The notes beneath the pieces were generated by a model. That model was not told the origin of the DNA. It did no database searches and worked only from the letters and a program-made list of their open reading frames with translations. From NCBI RefSeq assembly GCF_006539685.1, contig NZ_BJNM01000008.1:1-64000 (forward strand): a stretch of 64,000 nt of DNA. The letters run 5' to 3'. The translations under genes and the position numbers were made by a program. Every line of letters begins with the position of its first letter. The stretch's first letter is position 1. This DNA is from Gluconobacter oxydans (GTDB lineage: Bacteria; Pseudomonadota; Alphaproteobacteria; Acetobacterales; Acetobacteraceae). Positions 41,845 through 51,545 of this stretch are shown here, in pieces.

Positions 41845-43710
41845 TTGTCCACCAGTCCCGCCCCTTCGCCCGCATCTCCTGACGGCTCTTCCGGCCGTTT
41901 TCAGGACAGGTCCCGCGTTCTGCGCCAGCGGATGAACCGCTTTCAGGCGCGTCTGTTTCCCCATGCGCCGTCGAATCTGCGAACCCTGGTGCGTGGAAAC
42001 GAGATCTGGCTGAGCGTTCTGGCGGGATTCGTTGGGCTCCTGTCGGGCCTGTGCGTTTTTGTAGTCACCCATCTGACCTTCTTCATGCACCGGCTGCTGT
42101 TCGGGGTATCCGGCATGTCCGGCGGCCATCTGTCCGGACTGACCGTCCTGCCACCGCTTCGAACGGTAGCGGTGCTGACCGGGGGCGGGCTGGTGATCGG
42201 GCTGTTCGGCGTCATGGTCGCGCAAATCATGCCCCGCAGTCCCGTGGACCCCATCGAGGCCAATGCGCTGCATGGCGGCCGCATGTCGGTGCGGGACAGT
42301 CTGGTCATTGTCTGCCAGACGGTTCTGTCCAACGGGGTCGGCGGTTCCATCGGGCTTGAAGCCGGCTTCACCCAAATTGCCGCGGCTTTCGGTTCCCGCA
42401 TCGGACGCTCCTTCCGGGTGCGCCGCGAGGATCTGCGCGTGCTGGTGGGGGCCGGTGCCGGTGCTGCGATCGGGGCGGCGTTCGATGCGCCGGTGGCCGG
42501 CGCGTTCTATGCGTTCGAGCTGGTGATCGGCTCCTATTCTCTGGGAAGCCTGTCCCCCGTGGCGGTCGCTGCGCTGGCGGGCGTGGGCGTGACGCGCTCG
42601 CTGGGGAGTGTCCCGCCGGGCATCGTTATTCCATCGCCGGGCACCCTGTCCTGGGAAGGGACGGCCGGGGCGGTCATCATCAGTGTCCTGACGGCTCTGA
42701 CGGCAATCGGCCTGATGTTCTGCGTTACCCAGACCGAGGCGCTGTTCCGCCGAATGCCCGGCCCAGTCTGGCTGCGGCCTGCGGTTGGCGGTCTGATCGT
42801 GGGTGGGCTGGCGACGCTGCATCCATCCGTCCTGTCCGCCGGGCACGAGGCGATGCGCGCTGTCTTCGCCGGAAACGTCACCGCGCAGATGGCCGTTGTT
42901 CTGCTGTTCCTGAAGGCTCTGACGTCCTGCCTGTGTATCGGGTCCGGGTTTCGCGGCGGCCTGTTCTTCGCATCGCTCTATCTTGGATCGCTGGCGGGCA
43001 CGATCTACGGCACGCTTCTGGAACCGCTGGGCGTTGCGCCGGATTCCGCCACAGCCTGCGCACTGGTCGGCATGAGCGCGATGGCCGTCGCCGTGATCGG
43101 CAGCCCCATGACTATGATCTGCCTGATGCTGGAACTGACCGGCAGCGTCTCCATGAGCGGTGCGACACTTGTCGCTGCGGTGCTGTCACTCCTGACCGTG
43201 CGCCGCCTGTTCGGTTACAGCTTCGCCACCTGGCGCTTCCATCTGCGGGGTGAATCGATCCGCTCCGCCGTCGATATCGGCTGGATGCGCTCCTTGAATG
43301 TCCGCCGGATGATGCGCGGGCAGGTCCGTACCCTCCCGGCGGACACACCTGTAAACCGCGCGCAGGCCATGTTCCCGCTCGGCTCGGCCCAGCGGATCGT
43401 CCTGCTTGATGGGGAGGGGCATTATGATGGTATCGTCCATCTGGCCGACCTGCACGCCGTCCCGGCTTCGCAGACGCCGATCGCAACGCTGGCCCTGTTC
43501 CGCAACGCCATGCTCACGCCGCACATGAACATTCGTGAGGCGATCGAACTGTTTGAAAAGGCCGAGGCCGACGCGCTTGTGGTCGTCGAGGACCCGCAGT
43601 CCCGGCAGGTGATCGGAACCCTGACCGAACAGCACGCCCTGCGCCGCTATGCCGAGGAACTCGAACGCAGCCGCCGGAGTTTGGCGGGGGACGAAAGCCT
43701 GCCGACCTGA
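41845..43710 (+). CDS. ClC-family chloride channel/transporter with CBS pair
   Basis: The ClC core (about residues 50-430) has the selectivity and gating motifs GVGGSIGLEAGFTQ (Glu at the gate position), GSGFRGGLFFASLY and GMSAMAVAVIGSPMT. Several strong hydrophobic helices are present. Two CBS domains follow (about 470-610), likely binding adenine nucleotides. It moves chloride, perhaps with proton exchange, across the inner membrane. TTG 41845 with GGGAG 5 bp upstream is my start; ATG 41932 (MNRFQ) is the alternative. Confidence 0.88.
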   Translation: MSTSPAPSPASPDGSSGRFQDRSRVLRQRMNRFQARLFPHAPSNLRTLVRGNEIWLSVLAGFVGLLSGLCVFVVTHLTFFMHRLLFGVSGMSGGHLSGLTVLPPLRTVAVLTGGGLVIGLFGVMVAQIMPRSPVDPIEANALHGGRMSVRDSLVIVCQTVLSNGVGGSIGLEAGFTQIAAAFGSRIGRSFRVRREDLRVLVGAGAGAAIGAAFDAPVAGAFYAFELVIGSYSLGSLSPVAVAALAGVGVTRSLGSVPPGIVIPSPGTLSWEGTAGAVIISVLTALTAIGLMFCVTQTEALFRRMPGPVWLRPAVGGLIVGGLATLHPSVLSAGHEAMRAVFAGNVTAQMAVVLLFLKALTSCLCIGSGFRGGLFFASLYLGSLAGTIYGTLLEPLGVAPDSATACALVGMSAMAVAVIGSPMTMICLMLELTGSVSMSGATLVAAVLSLLTVRRLFGYSFATWRFHLRGESIRSAVDIGWMRSLNVRRMMRGQVRTLPADTPVNRAQAMFPLGSAQRIVLLDGEGHYDGIVHLADLHAVPASQTPIATLALFRNAMLTPHMNIREAIELFEKAEADALVVVEDPQSRQVIGTLTEQHALRRYAEELERSRRSLAGDESLPT

Positions 43711-43809
43711 TCCGCCAATGCGGTCTTGCCCCTTGGCATCACGGCGTTCCCGTTTCAACATGCGGTCCCATCAGATGCCCGCTTCGGGCGCCCCAACCGG
43801 AGACCTGCC

Positions 43810-44277
43810 ATGACCGCAACCCCCGACTCCCGCCTCGCCGACCTTGAGATCACCCTGCCGGTCGCAGCCGCTCCGGTTGCGAATTACGTTACGACCGTTC
43901 GCACCGGAAACCAGCTCATCGTCTCCGGTCAGCTTCCGCTGGTGGATGGCAAGCTGCTGATCACCGGCAAGCTCGGGGACGAAGTTTCGGTTCATGCCGG
44001 TGTGGCCTGTGCCCGCGCCTGCCTGATCAATGTTCTGGCCCAGGCCAAGGCTGCACTGGATGGCGATCTTTCCCGTATCACCCGCGTTGTCCGTCTGGGC
44101 GGCTTCATCGCCTGCACGCCCGAGTTCACCGATCAGGCCACTGTCATGAATGGCGCGTCCGATCTGGCCGTCGAGGTTTTCGGTGATGCCGGCCGTCATG
44201 CCCGCTCCACGATCGGCGTGCCGAGCCTACCCGTGAACGCCCCGGTTGAAGTCGAGGCGCTGTTCGAAATCGCCTGA
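43810..44277 (+). CDS. RidA/YjgF-family protein
   Basis: This 155-aa protein has the RidA fold: YVTTVRTGNQLIVSGQLPLVDGKL, GKLGDEVSVHAGVACARAC, and the C-terminal block HARSTIGVPSLPVNAPVEVEAL. The Arg in HARSTIG is the conserved residue that binds enamine/imine substrates. It is of the longer YjgH/UK114-like type common in alphaproteobacteria. RidA proteins detoxify 2-aminoacrylate and similar imines. ATG 43810 has GGAG 7 bp upstream; the longer frame to 43726 has no site. The FemAB-like gene follows 23 bp later. Confidence 0.88.
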   Translation: MTATPDSRLADLEITLPVAAAPVANYVTTVRTGNQLIVSGQLPLVDGKLLITGKLGDEVSVHAGVACARACLINVLAQAKAALDGDLSRITRVVRLGGFIACTPEFTDQATVMNGASDLAVEVFGDAGRHARSTIGVPSLPVNAPVEVEALFEIA

Positions 44278-44300
44278 TCACCCCGGATGGGAGAGACCGA

Positions 44301-45482
44301 ATGGGAGAACCGGAGACCGCCCCGTCCCCCGACTGGAGCCTGAGCCTCCACGCCTCGATCCACGAGATCGGGGCCGAGGCCTGGGATGCCTGCGCGGGCG
44401 CGGATAATCCGTTCGTTTCTTTCGGCTTCCTGTCCGCTCTTGAAGACAGTGGCTCCGTCGCGGACCGCACCGGCTGGCTCGTGCGCCATGCCGTACTGCG
44501 GGCGCCGGACGGGACAATTGCGGCCCTCGCTCCGCTTTATGGAAAGTCCCATTCCTGGGGCGAATACGTCTTCGACCAGAGCTGGGCCCGCGCTTACGAA
44601 GCCGCGGGCGGTCGCTACTATCCAAAATTCGTCTGCGCCGTCCCGTTCTCGCCGGTTCCCGGCCCAAGACTGCTGCTACGGCCCGATCTGCCCGATCCGA
44701 AAGGCGTGGCGCAGGCTCTGGCCTCCGCGCTCATTCAGGCCACGGCGCAGCTCGGTCTGTCCTCCCTGCACGCCAATTTCTGCGATATGGCTTCGATGGA
44801 GGCCTTTACCGAAGCGGGTTATCTGCCGCGCACGGGCATCCAGTATCACTGGCAGAACAACGGTTACGCCACGTTCGATGATTTTCTGGCCGCTTTAGCC
44901 TCCCGCAAGCGCAAATCCATCCGCAAGGAACGCAGCGCCGCGCAGTCCTGCGGTCTGACCTTCAGCACATTGCGCGGAAACCAGATTACCCTGGAAGACT
45001 GGCAGGCGTTCTACCGCTTCTACCAGTCCACGATCGACCGAAAATGGGGCAGCGCCTATCTGACGGAGCACTTCTTTCCCATGCTGTCCGAACGTCTCGG
45101 AGACCGCGTGGTCCTGATGATGGCCCATCATGACGGAAAAGCGGTTGCCGGTGCCCTGAACCTCATGGGGGCGGATGCGCTGTTTGGTCGCAACTGGGGC
45201 TGCGAGGGAGACTGGCCCTTCCTGCATTTTGAGCTGTGCTATTACCGTGCGATCGACTTCGCCATCGAGCACGGCCTGTCCCGCGTCGAAGCCGGGGCGC
45301 AGGGCGAGCACAAGATACAGCGCGGTTATCTTCCGACCTTCACCCATTCCGCGCATGCCATTCTCGATCCCGGGCTGCGGCAGGCCGTGGGCGCCTTTGT
45401 GGAAGAAGAACGGACCGCCATGCAGGCAGAGGCCGCGGAACTGGAAACTCTTTCACCATATCGTCACGGCGAGTCGGGATAA
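44301..45482 (+). CDS. FemAB/GNAT-like protein (DUF482 family)
   Basis: The 393-aa protein matches the PF04339 family of predicted acyl- or peptidyl-transferases. Features are AWDACAGADNPFVSFGFLSALE near the N-terminus, YVFDQSWARAYEAAG, FYRFYQSTIDRKWGSAYL in the middle, and RVEAGAQGEHKIQRGY toward the end, all typical. No substrate is known for this family. A strong GGGAGAGA site precedes the ATG. Its stop is 80 bp before flgF, and it shares direction with ridA. Confidence 0.82.
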   Translation: MGEPETAPSPDWSLSLHASIHEIGAEAWDACAGADNPFVSFGFLSALEDSGSVADRTGWLVRHAVLRAPDGTIAALAPLYGKSHSWGEYVFDQSWARAYEAAGGRYYPKFVCAVPFSPVPGPRLLLRPDLPDPKGVAQALASALIQATAQLGLSSLHANFCDMASMEAFTEAGYLPRTGIQYHWQNNGYATFDDFLAALASRKRKSIRKERSAAQSCGLTFSTLRGNQITLEDWQAFYRFYQSTIDRKWGSAYLTEHFFPMLSERLGDRVVLMMAHHDGKAVAGALNLMGADALFGRNWGCEGDWPFLHFELCYYRAIDFAIEHGLSRVEAGAQGEHKIQRGYLPTFTHSAHAILDPGLRQAVGAFVEEERTAMQAEAAELETLSPYRHGESG

Positions 45483-45564
45483 CCCTGTTCGTTTAACGAT
45501 TGGGAAAGCTTTCTGCGGCTAGGCTGTGCTCCGAAATCGGGATTGACCGGAGCCTGTAAAGCCC

Positions 45565-46305
45565 ATGGAGAACAGTACCTATATCGCGCTTTCGCGCATG
45601 GATGCCCAGCAGCGTGCCATGTCCGTGGTCGCGGCTAATATGTCGAACGCCTCGACTGTGGGCTACAAACGCGAAAATGTCCTCTTCAGTGACTTCCTGT
45701 CCCACCAGCACGGCTCAAAACAGCCCGAAGGCGCGGATACGGAATCCTACACGCAGGACCGCGCGACATACCGGGACTTCCAGCAGGGCGACATGCAGTC
45801 GACCGGCAATCCCCTTGATCTCGCACTGGGTGGCGAGGGCTATTTTCAGGTGCGCACCGCCAATGGCGTCCGGCTGACCCGCGCCGGCCGTTTCGAGGAG
45901 CAGCAGGACGGCGCCATTGTCGATGAAAACGGAAATGCCCTGCTGGACCGTGACGGACAGCCGATCGAACTACCCCAGACTGACCATCGCATCACCATTT
46001 CCGCAGACGGCGTGATCTCGACCGAAACCGGCGAGCAGGGCCAGATCGGGATCGTGACGGCGCAGGATAACAACAGGCTCCAGGCCGAAGGCAGCAGACT
46101 GCTGCGTTCCGACCAGCCGACCACCGCTGTCGAGCGGCCCAACATCGTGCAGGGCATGGTGGAAGGCAGCAACGTCCAGATGATGACCGAAGTCACGCAG
46201 ATGATGGAAATCCAGCGGAACTTCGACTTCATGGCGCAGTTCGTGGACGCCGAAGCAACGCGCCAGAAAAACGCCATCGACAAGATCGTTCAGGTCTCGG
46301 CCTGA
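45565..46305 (+). CDS. flgF: Flagellar basal-body rod protein FlgF
   Basis: FlgF is the proximal rod subunit of the flagellar shaft. It has the N-terminal flagellar-rod signature VAANMSNASTVGYKRENVLF (about residues 22-41), a beta-rich middle including GNPLDLALGGEGYFQV, and the C-terminal helix with VQGMVEGSNVQMMTEVTQMM and QKNAID. The 246-aa length is typical. It starts a flgF-flgG-flgA block with a 34-bp gap to flgG. Confidence 0.93.
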   Translation: MENSTYIALSRMDAQQRAMSVVAANMSNASTVGYKRENVLFSDFLSHQHGSKQPEGADTESYTQDRATYRDFQQGDMQSTGNPLDLALGGEGYFQVRTANGVRLTRAGRFEEQQDGAIVDENGNALLDRDGQPIELPQTDHRITISADGVISTETGEQGQIGIVTAQDNNRLQAEGSRLLRSDQPTTAVERPNIVQGMVEGSNVQMMTEVTQMMEIQRNFDFMAQFVDAEATRQKNAIDKIVQVSA

Positions 46306-46339
46306 TTTACCGACCCTCACGGGACAAGGATAACGCTCC

Positions 46340-47131
46340 ATGCGCGCACTCGACATCGCCGGAACGGGCATGCAGGCCCAGCAGACCAACGTCGAAACCA
46401 TTTCCAACAACATCGCGAACATGAGCACTACGGGCTACAAGCGCTCCCGTGCCGAGTTCCAGGATCTGATCTACCAGAACATCCGCCGCGTCGGCGCCAG
46501 CTCGTCCGATACGGGTACGACCATCCCGGCCGGTGCTCAGGTCGGTCTGGGTGTGAAGACGGCCGCCATTTACCGCATCAACGATCAGGGCAGTCTCGAA
46601 CAGACCAGCAATTCCCTAGATCTGGCTGTGCAGGGACGGGGCTATTTCCAGGTCCAGCTCCCGTCCGGGCAGCTTGCCTATACCCGTGACGGCACGTTTT
46701 CGATGGACAACAACGGCTCGCTCGTGACGGCGGATGGCTATCTTATCAGCCCCACGATTACGATCCCCAACAATGCCCAGAGCATCTCCGTCGATCAGTC
46801 GGGACAGGTCAGTGTGCAGATCGCCGGGCAAAATAACACGACGCTCGTCGGACAGCTTCAGCTTGGCATCTTCACCAATGAGAACGGTCTGGCCGCGATG
46901 GGACAGAACCTGTTCACCCAGACGACGGCGTCGGGCGACGCCATGATGGGTAATCCTGAAGCCGTCGGCTACGGCAGCATCATGCAGGGCTACGTCGAAA
47001 ACTCGAACGTCAACGTCGTGACGGAAATCACCGATCTGATCACGGCCCAGCGCGCCTATGAGATGAACAGCAAGGTCATCACCGCGTCGGACGACATGAT
47101 GAAAACCGTGACCAATCTGGGTGGTGGCTAA
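46340..47131 (+). CDS. flgG: Flagellar distal rod protein FlgG
   Basis: FlgG forms the distal rod. It carries ISNNIANMSTTGYKRSRAEF (about residues 17-36), the FlgG-specific GAGV-like segment VGLGVKTAAIYRINDQGSLE, NSLDLAVQGRGYFQV, and a C-terminal VENSNVNVVTEITDLITAQR with RAYEMNSKVI. At 263 aa it is standard. An AAGGA lies ahead of the ATG. The flgA start is two bases after its stop. Confidence 0.95.
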   Translation: MRALDIAGTGMQAQQTNVETISNNIANMSTTGYKRSRAEFQDLIYQNIRRVGASSSDTGTTIPAGAQVGLGVKTAAIYRINDQGSLEQTSNSLDLAVQGRGYFQVQLPSGQLAYTRDGTFSMDNNGSLVTADGYLISPTITIPNNAQSISVDQSGQVSVQIAGQNNTTLVGQLQLGIFTNENGLAAMGQNLFTQTTASGDAMMGNPEAVGYGSIMQGYVENSNVNVVTEITDLITAQRAYEMNSKVITASDDMMKTVTNLGGG

Positions 47132-47133
47132 GC

Positions 47134-48126
47134 ATGAGCCGTATCCTGCTGAAAGCTGGCATCCTGCTGCTGGCAGGATGCACAGCACTGTCGTCCGCTT
47201 CTGCCGCAACCCTGCGAACAAACGTCAATGTCGATCATCCGCGCGTGCGCCTGTCCGACCTGTTCGCCGATCTGGGCAAGGGACAGGATACCGAGATTGG
47301 CGATGCCCCGGCACTGGGCGCCAGCTATGTGGTCGGTGGTCCGCAGCTGACAGCCATCGCCGCGCAGTTCGGCGTGGACTGGCCCGATGCTTCTCCGCTG
47401 GTTTCTGTGACCGTGACGCATGCGGCGCGCATGATCACGGTTGATGATGTGCTTCCCGTCATCCGGCAAGGTCTGGAGCTTCCGTCCGAGGCCCGGGTTG
47501 AGGTAGCCCTGACCGGGTTCAAGCCTGTTGCGGTTCCCGTTGCGGATCAGGCGGCACCGACGATCCTGCATATTGATCGTCCCCCCCATGGCAGCGAGCA
47601 TTTCACCGCGCGCCTTGAAGTCGCGTCTGCAAGCGGCGGACAGGGGACGGCTTTCAATGTGAGCGGAACGGCGACCATGGAAGTCCGGGCCGTGACCCTG
47701 CGTCACGCCATGCATCTGGGACAGCCCATTCTGCCAGAAGACGTCACCATGACCTTTGTTCGCATCGGTCTGATTCCGGACGATGCGCTTCAGTCTCCCG
47801 AGGACGCTGTCGGTCTTGAGGCACGGGGTGTGCTCGCCGCCGGTCAGGTCCTCAGCGTGTCCGAACTCGCGCATCCGCAGCTCGTGCATCGCGGATCGCC
47901 GGTTGTCGCGACATTTTCCGGCCCGAGCCTCCACCTGACCGTGTCAGGAACCGTTCTCGAAGCGGGCGGCAAAGGCGACACCGTGCACGTCTACAATGCC
48001 AGCAGCCGCATGGTCCTGACAGGGCGTGTCGTGGACCGGACGGAAGTGGAAGTCATCCCCGGCATCATGCCGCTTTCCGCCGACAACCGGACGCATCAGC
48101 AGACAACGTCCCTGCCGTCCCTCTGA
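47134..48126 (+). CDS. flgA: Flagellar P-ring assembly chaperone FlgA
   Basis: FlgA is a periplasmic chaperone for P-ring subunit FlgI. The 330-aa precursor has a signal peptide ending SSASAATLR; the LLAGC inside it resembles a lipobox, though Sec cleavage at ASA is as likely. The C-terminal SAF-like domain has GVLAAGQVLSVSELAHPQLVHRGSPV and GDTVHVYNASSRMVLTGRVV. The N-terminal 190 residues are longer than in enterobacteria, as in alphaproteobacterial FlgA. flgH, which often follows, is absent. Confidence 0.9.
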   Translation: MSRILLKAGILLLAGCTALSSASAATLRTNVNVDHPRVRLSDLFADLGKGQDTEIGDAPALGASYVVGGPQLTAIAAQFGVDWPDASPLVSVTVTHAARMITVDDVLPVIRQGLELPSEARVEVALTGFKPVAVPVADQAAPTILHIDRPPHGSEHFTARLEVASASGGQGTAFNVSGTATMEVRAVTLRHAMHLGQPILPEDVTMTFVRIGLIPDDALQSPEDAVGLEARGVLAAGQVLSVSELAHPQLVHRGSPVVATFSGPSLHLTVSGTVLEAGGKGDTVHVYNASSRMVLTGRVVDRTEVEVIPGIMPLSADNRTHQQTTSLPSL

Positions 48127-48159
48127 GTCTGTCCACCGCGTAAATGGACAGGCCCGGGT

Positions 48160-51100
48160 TCAGACCTGTCTGGCGGAGGGTTCGGTGCCGCTGTGCCGAC
48201 GCACCAGGCCGAGCAGCCAGTAGCAGAGACGTTTGCTTCTCATGCCGATGGCATCCATCCACAGATAGACGATCGGCGTGGTGTACAGCGTGAGAAGCTG
48301 GCTGACGACCATGCCGCCAAGGATCGAAACACCCAGCGGTCGGCGCATTTCCGCGCCATATCCGTTGCTGATGATGAGCGGAACCGCGCCCAGCGCGGCG
48401 GCGAGGGACGTCATCAGGATGGGGCGGAAGCGCGTGATGGATGCCTTGAAGATGGCATCTTTCGGGGACAGTTTCTCGATCCGTTCAGCGTGGATCGCAA
48501 AATCGATGACGAGAATGGCGTTTTTCTTGACGATACCCGTCAGCAGGATGATGCCGATCATGGCGATGATGCTGAAGGACTCTCCCGCGATCCACAGCCC
48601 CAGAACCGCGCCGATACCAGCAGACGGCAGGGTAGAAAGGATCGTGATGGGATGGATCAGGCTCTCATAGAGAATACCCAGCACGATATACATCACGGCA
48701 ATCGCGGCCAGGAACGCCAAGCCGCCGTTGATCATGAGCTTGCGGGTATCGCCGGCCGTCCCGGTGAAATCACCCAGAACACCATCGGGGGCATGGGTGG
48801 TCTGCATGGTCTGTTTGATCAGATCGACCGCATCATTATAGCTCACGCCGGTCGCCAGATCGAAGGAGATATTGGCGGAATAATAGCTGCCGCGATGGGT
48901 GATATCGAGGGGCTGCGGCTTCCACAGGACGGAAGCCACGTTGGTCAGCGGGATCATGGTTTCGGTCGAAGACGAGACAGCGGAACCGTTGGAGGAATTG
49001 CCCGAAATCTGGTTGGCCAGCGAGTTCTGGATGGAGGCCGTGGCCAGGGACGTGAAGCTGTTGGCGGACGTGCTCGCATCACTGCGGACCCGGATCAGGT
49101 TGGAGGCCACGCCACCGGCCGCCGTGCCCGCGGCTGTGGAAATCCACACCTGCCGGAGCATTTCGGGGTCCATGCGGTATTGCTGCGCCAGCACCATGAC
49201 GACGCGATGCTCGGTCGTGGGCAGGTGGATCGTGGAAACGATGGCCTGACCGTACGAATCATACAGCACGTTCTGGATCAGCTGCGGCGTGATGCCATAG
49301 CGCGCTTCCGTGTCGCGGTGGACGGTGATGTAGGCCGCAACCGACTGTCCCTCGGTCGTGGAAGACACGTTGACCAGCTTGCCCGAGGCGCGCAGAGCGC
49401 TCAGCAGGGTCGGGAGATATCCGAACAGGTCGGCGACGTTGTCTCCCCGCAGGACGTAACGGTAGCTGCCGGTATTCTTGGAGCTGCTGCCGCCCTGGCT
49501 GCTGCCGCCAACGCTCCAGAACGAGATGTCGGCCCCTGGCTCATCGGGCAGGCGTTTGCGGATACGGTCCAGAATGACCTCGGCTGACGCGCGCTCCTCC
49601 TTTTCCTTCAGATGGATGTAGAGCTCGCCGCTGTTCTTGTCGTCGCTGAAGATGGTTGTCGAGGTGACATCCGGGTCCGTCTGGGTAATGGCGCCGACTT
49701 CCCGCAGCCGCCGGTCGATTTCCTGGAACGACATGGTGGCGTCGCCCTTGATGCGTCCTGCCAGCAGCGACATGTCCTGGGAGGGGATGAATTCCTTGGG
49801 CATCAGCACGACCGATCCCACCAGCACGACAAAGCTGAGTGGCAGGGTCAGACCCATCAGGACCGGATGGCGCAGGCACCAGTGCATGGACCGCCCATAC
49901 TGTTTCAGCGTCCAGTCCAGCGAGGTTTCCGTGACGAAGGCGATGTGGCCGAGAATGCCTTTCCGGGATTCCTCGCCGTGGTCGATTTCCAGCAGATGCG
50001 CGCACATCATCGGCGTCAGCGTCAGAGAGAGCCACATCGAGATCACGATGGCGGAAATCATCGTCATGCAGAACTCGAACATGATCGAGCCAGCGCTGCC
50101 GGGCAGGAACAGCAGCGGGATGAACACCGCGACCAGAGAGGCGCTGATGGACAGGACCGTGAAGCCGATTTCCGAAGCGCCGATCAGGCTGGCCTCGTAG
50201 CGGTCTTTCCCCTCTTCCATGTGGCGGGCGATGTTTTCCAGCACGACGATGGCGTCATCGACCACGAAGCCCACCGCGATGGTCAGGGACATGAGCGACA
50301 GGACGTCGAGCGTGAAGTTGAACGCGGCCATGGCGGCCAGTGTGCCGGACAGGGCGATGGGGACCGTGATGGCCGGGATGAGCGTCGTGATCATCTTGCG
50401 GAAGAACAGCAGGATCACGAGCACGACCAGCACGACGGACAGGACCAGCGTCAGCCGCGCATCCGCCAGCGAGGCCCGGATGGAGCGGGACGTATCGAGG
50501 CCCACGACCAGATTGACGTCCGCCGGCAGGGCATCGCGCAGATGCGTCAGGTTGGCGTTGATGCCGTCCACGATGGCCACGGTGTTGGCGTGGGGCTGGG
50601 CGGTCACGACCAGGGTGACGGCGCGATGTCCGTTGATGTAGCTGGTCTGATAAACGTCCTGGACGCTGTCGCTGATGGTGGCGATGTCGCTCAGCCGGAC
50701 GGGGTAGAAGTTGTTGCGATAGCCGACGATCAGGTCCCGGTACTGGGACGCGTTGATGGCCTGGTCGTTGGTGGACAGCATCATCCGCTGGCCATTGCTG
50801 TCGATGAAGCCCTTGGGCGTGAAGGCATTGGCTGAAGCAAGGGCGGTGCGCACGTCCTCGAAACCGATGCCCCATTTGTAGAGTGGGCCGGGATTGAGCT
50901 CGACACGGACGGCAGGATTCGTTGACCCCACGACTTCCACACGGCCCACGCCCTTGACCTCGGCCAGGAGCGGTTTGATGCGAATATTGGCGATGTCGTA
51001 GAGTTCGGCCTGCGTTTTCTGATCGCCGGTGAGGCTCATCAGATAGACCGGGAAACCGCTGCCATCCATCTTGAAGGCCTGCGGATCGGCATCCATCGTC

Positions 51101-51465
51101 CCTGTCGGCAGGTCGGCTCTTGCGGCGCGCAGGGCGGCCTGTGTGTCGCGCAGGGCGCCGTCGATGTTTCGCGATGACGAGAACTCAAGGAAAATCTGGG
51201 CCTGTCCGGCGTTGGTGTCGGATTCGATGCTTTCCAGATCGGCGATGGAGCCGAGCCTGCGCTCCAGAGGCGTGGTGACGGATGTTGCCATCTGCTGCGG
51301 ATCCGCGCCCGGCTGGGTCGCCACGACCATGATGGCGGTCGTGGTCATGTCCGGCATCGTGGCTACGGGCAGGAGGGGGTAACAGATGAACCCCGCCATG
51401 AAGATGGCAATGGACATCAGTGTCGTCGCGACCGGACGGTCTATGAACAGGCGGCAGAAATTCAT
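48160..51465 (-). CDS. RND multidrug-type efflux pump (MdtB/MdtC-like)
   Basis: The 1101-aa inner-membrane pump has the HAE-type RND plan. It starts FIDRPVATTLMSIAIF. TM4 has VGFVVDDAIVVLENIARHMEEG with paired Asp, and the C-terminal half has LTGIVKKNAILVIDFA and FRPILMTSLAAALGAVPL. It exports lipophilic compounds. It is about 60 residues longer than usual: two Ser/Gly-rich inserts (GGSSQGGSSSKN near residue 665, SGNSSNGSAVSSS near 830) explain most of this. No adaptor or channel gene is adjacent. Confidence 0.9.
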   Translation of the reverse strand: MNFCRLFIDRPVATTLMSIAIFMAGFICYPLLPVATMPDMTTTAIMVVATQPGADPQQMATSVTTPLERRLGSIADLESIESDTNAGQAQIFLEFSSSRNIDGALRDTQAALRAARADLPTGTMDADPQAFKMDGSGFPVYLMSLTGDQKTQAELYDIANIRIKPLLAEVKGVGRVEVVGSTNPAVRVELNPGPLYKWGIGFEDVRTALASANAFTPKGFIDSNGQRMMLSTNDQAINASQYRDLIVGYRNNFYPVRLSDIATISDSVQDVYQTSYINGHRAVTLVVTAQPHANTVAIVDGINANLTHLRDALPADVNLVVGLDTSRSIRASLADARLTLVLSVVLVVLVILLFFRKMITTLIPAITVPIALSGTLAAMAAFNFTLDVLSLMSLTIAVGFVVDDAIVVLENIARHMEEGKDRYEASLIGASEIGFTVLSISASLVAVFIPLLFLPGSAGSIMFEFCMTMISAIVISMWLSLTLTPMMCAHLLEIDHGEESRKGILGHIAFVTETSLDWTLKQYGRSMHWCLRHPVLMGLTLPLSFVVLVGSVVLMPKEFIPSQDMSLLAGRIKGDATMSFQEIDRRLREVGAITQTDPDVTSTTIFSDDKNSGELYIHLKEKEERASAEVILDRIRKRLPDEPGADISFWSVGGSSQGGSSSKNTGSYRYVLRGDNVADLFGYLPTLLSALRASGKLVNVSSTTEGQSVAAYITVHRDTEARYGITPQLIQNVLYDSYGQAIVSTIHLPTTEHRVVMVLAQQYRMDPEMLRQVWISTAAGTAAGGVASNLIRVRSDASTSANSFTSLATASIQNSLANQISGNSSNGSAVSSSTETMIPLTNVASVLWKPQPLDITHRGSYYSANISFDLATGVSYNDAVDLIKQTMQTTHAPDGVLGDFTGTAGDTRKLMINGGLAFLAAIAVMYIVLGILYESLIHPITILSTLPSAGIGAVLGLWIAGESFSIIAMIGIILLTGIVKKNAILVIDFAIHAERIEKLSPKDAIFKASITRFRPILMTSLAAALGAVPLIISNGYGAEMRRPLGVSILGGMVVSQLLTLYTTPIVYLWMDAIGMRSKRLCYWLLGLVRRHSGTEPSARQV

Positions 51466-51545
51466 GCGGCCAGTTTATCCACAAAACCGCGCCGGGGGTC
51501 ATTACTGATAGGACACAAAATGTCAGTTATCCGCCGTGCAGGGAG

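Noticed and set aside
49612-50835. 407-codon plus-strand frame (and the similar one at 48193-49587)
   Set aside because: Both lie opposite the RND pump gene and show low-complexity His/Asp/Gly/Arg composition without motifs.
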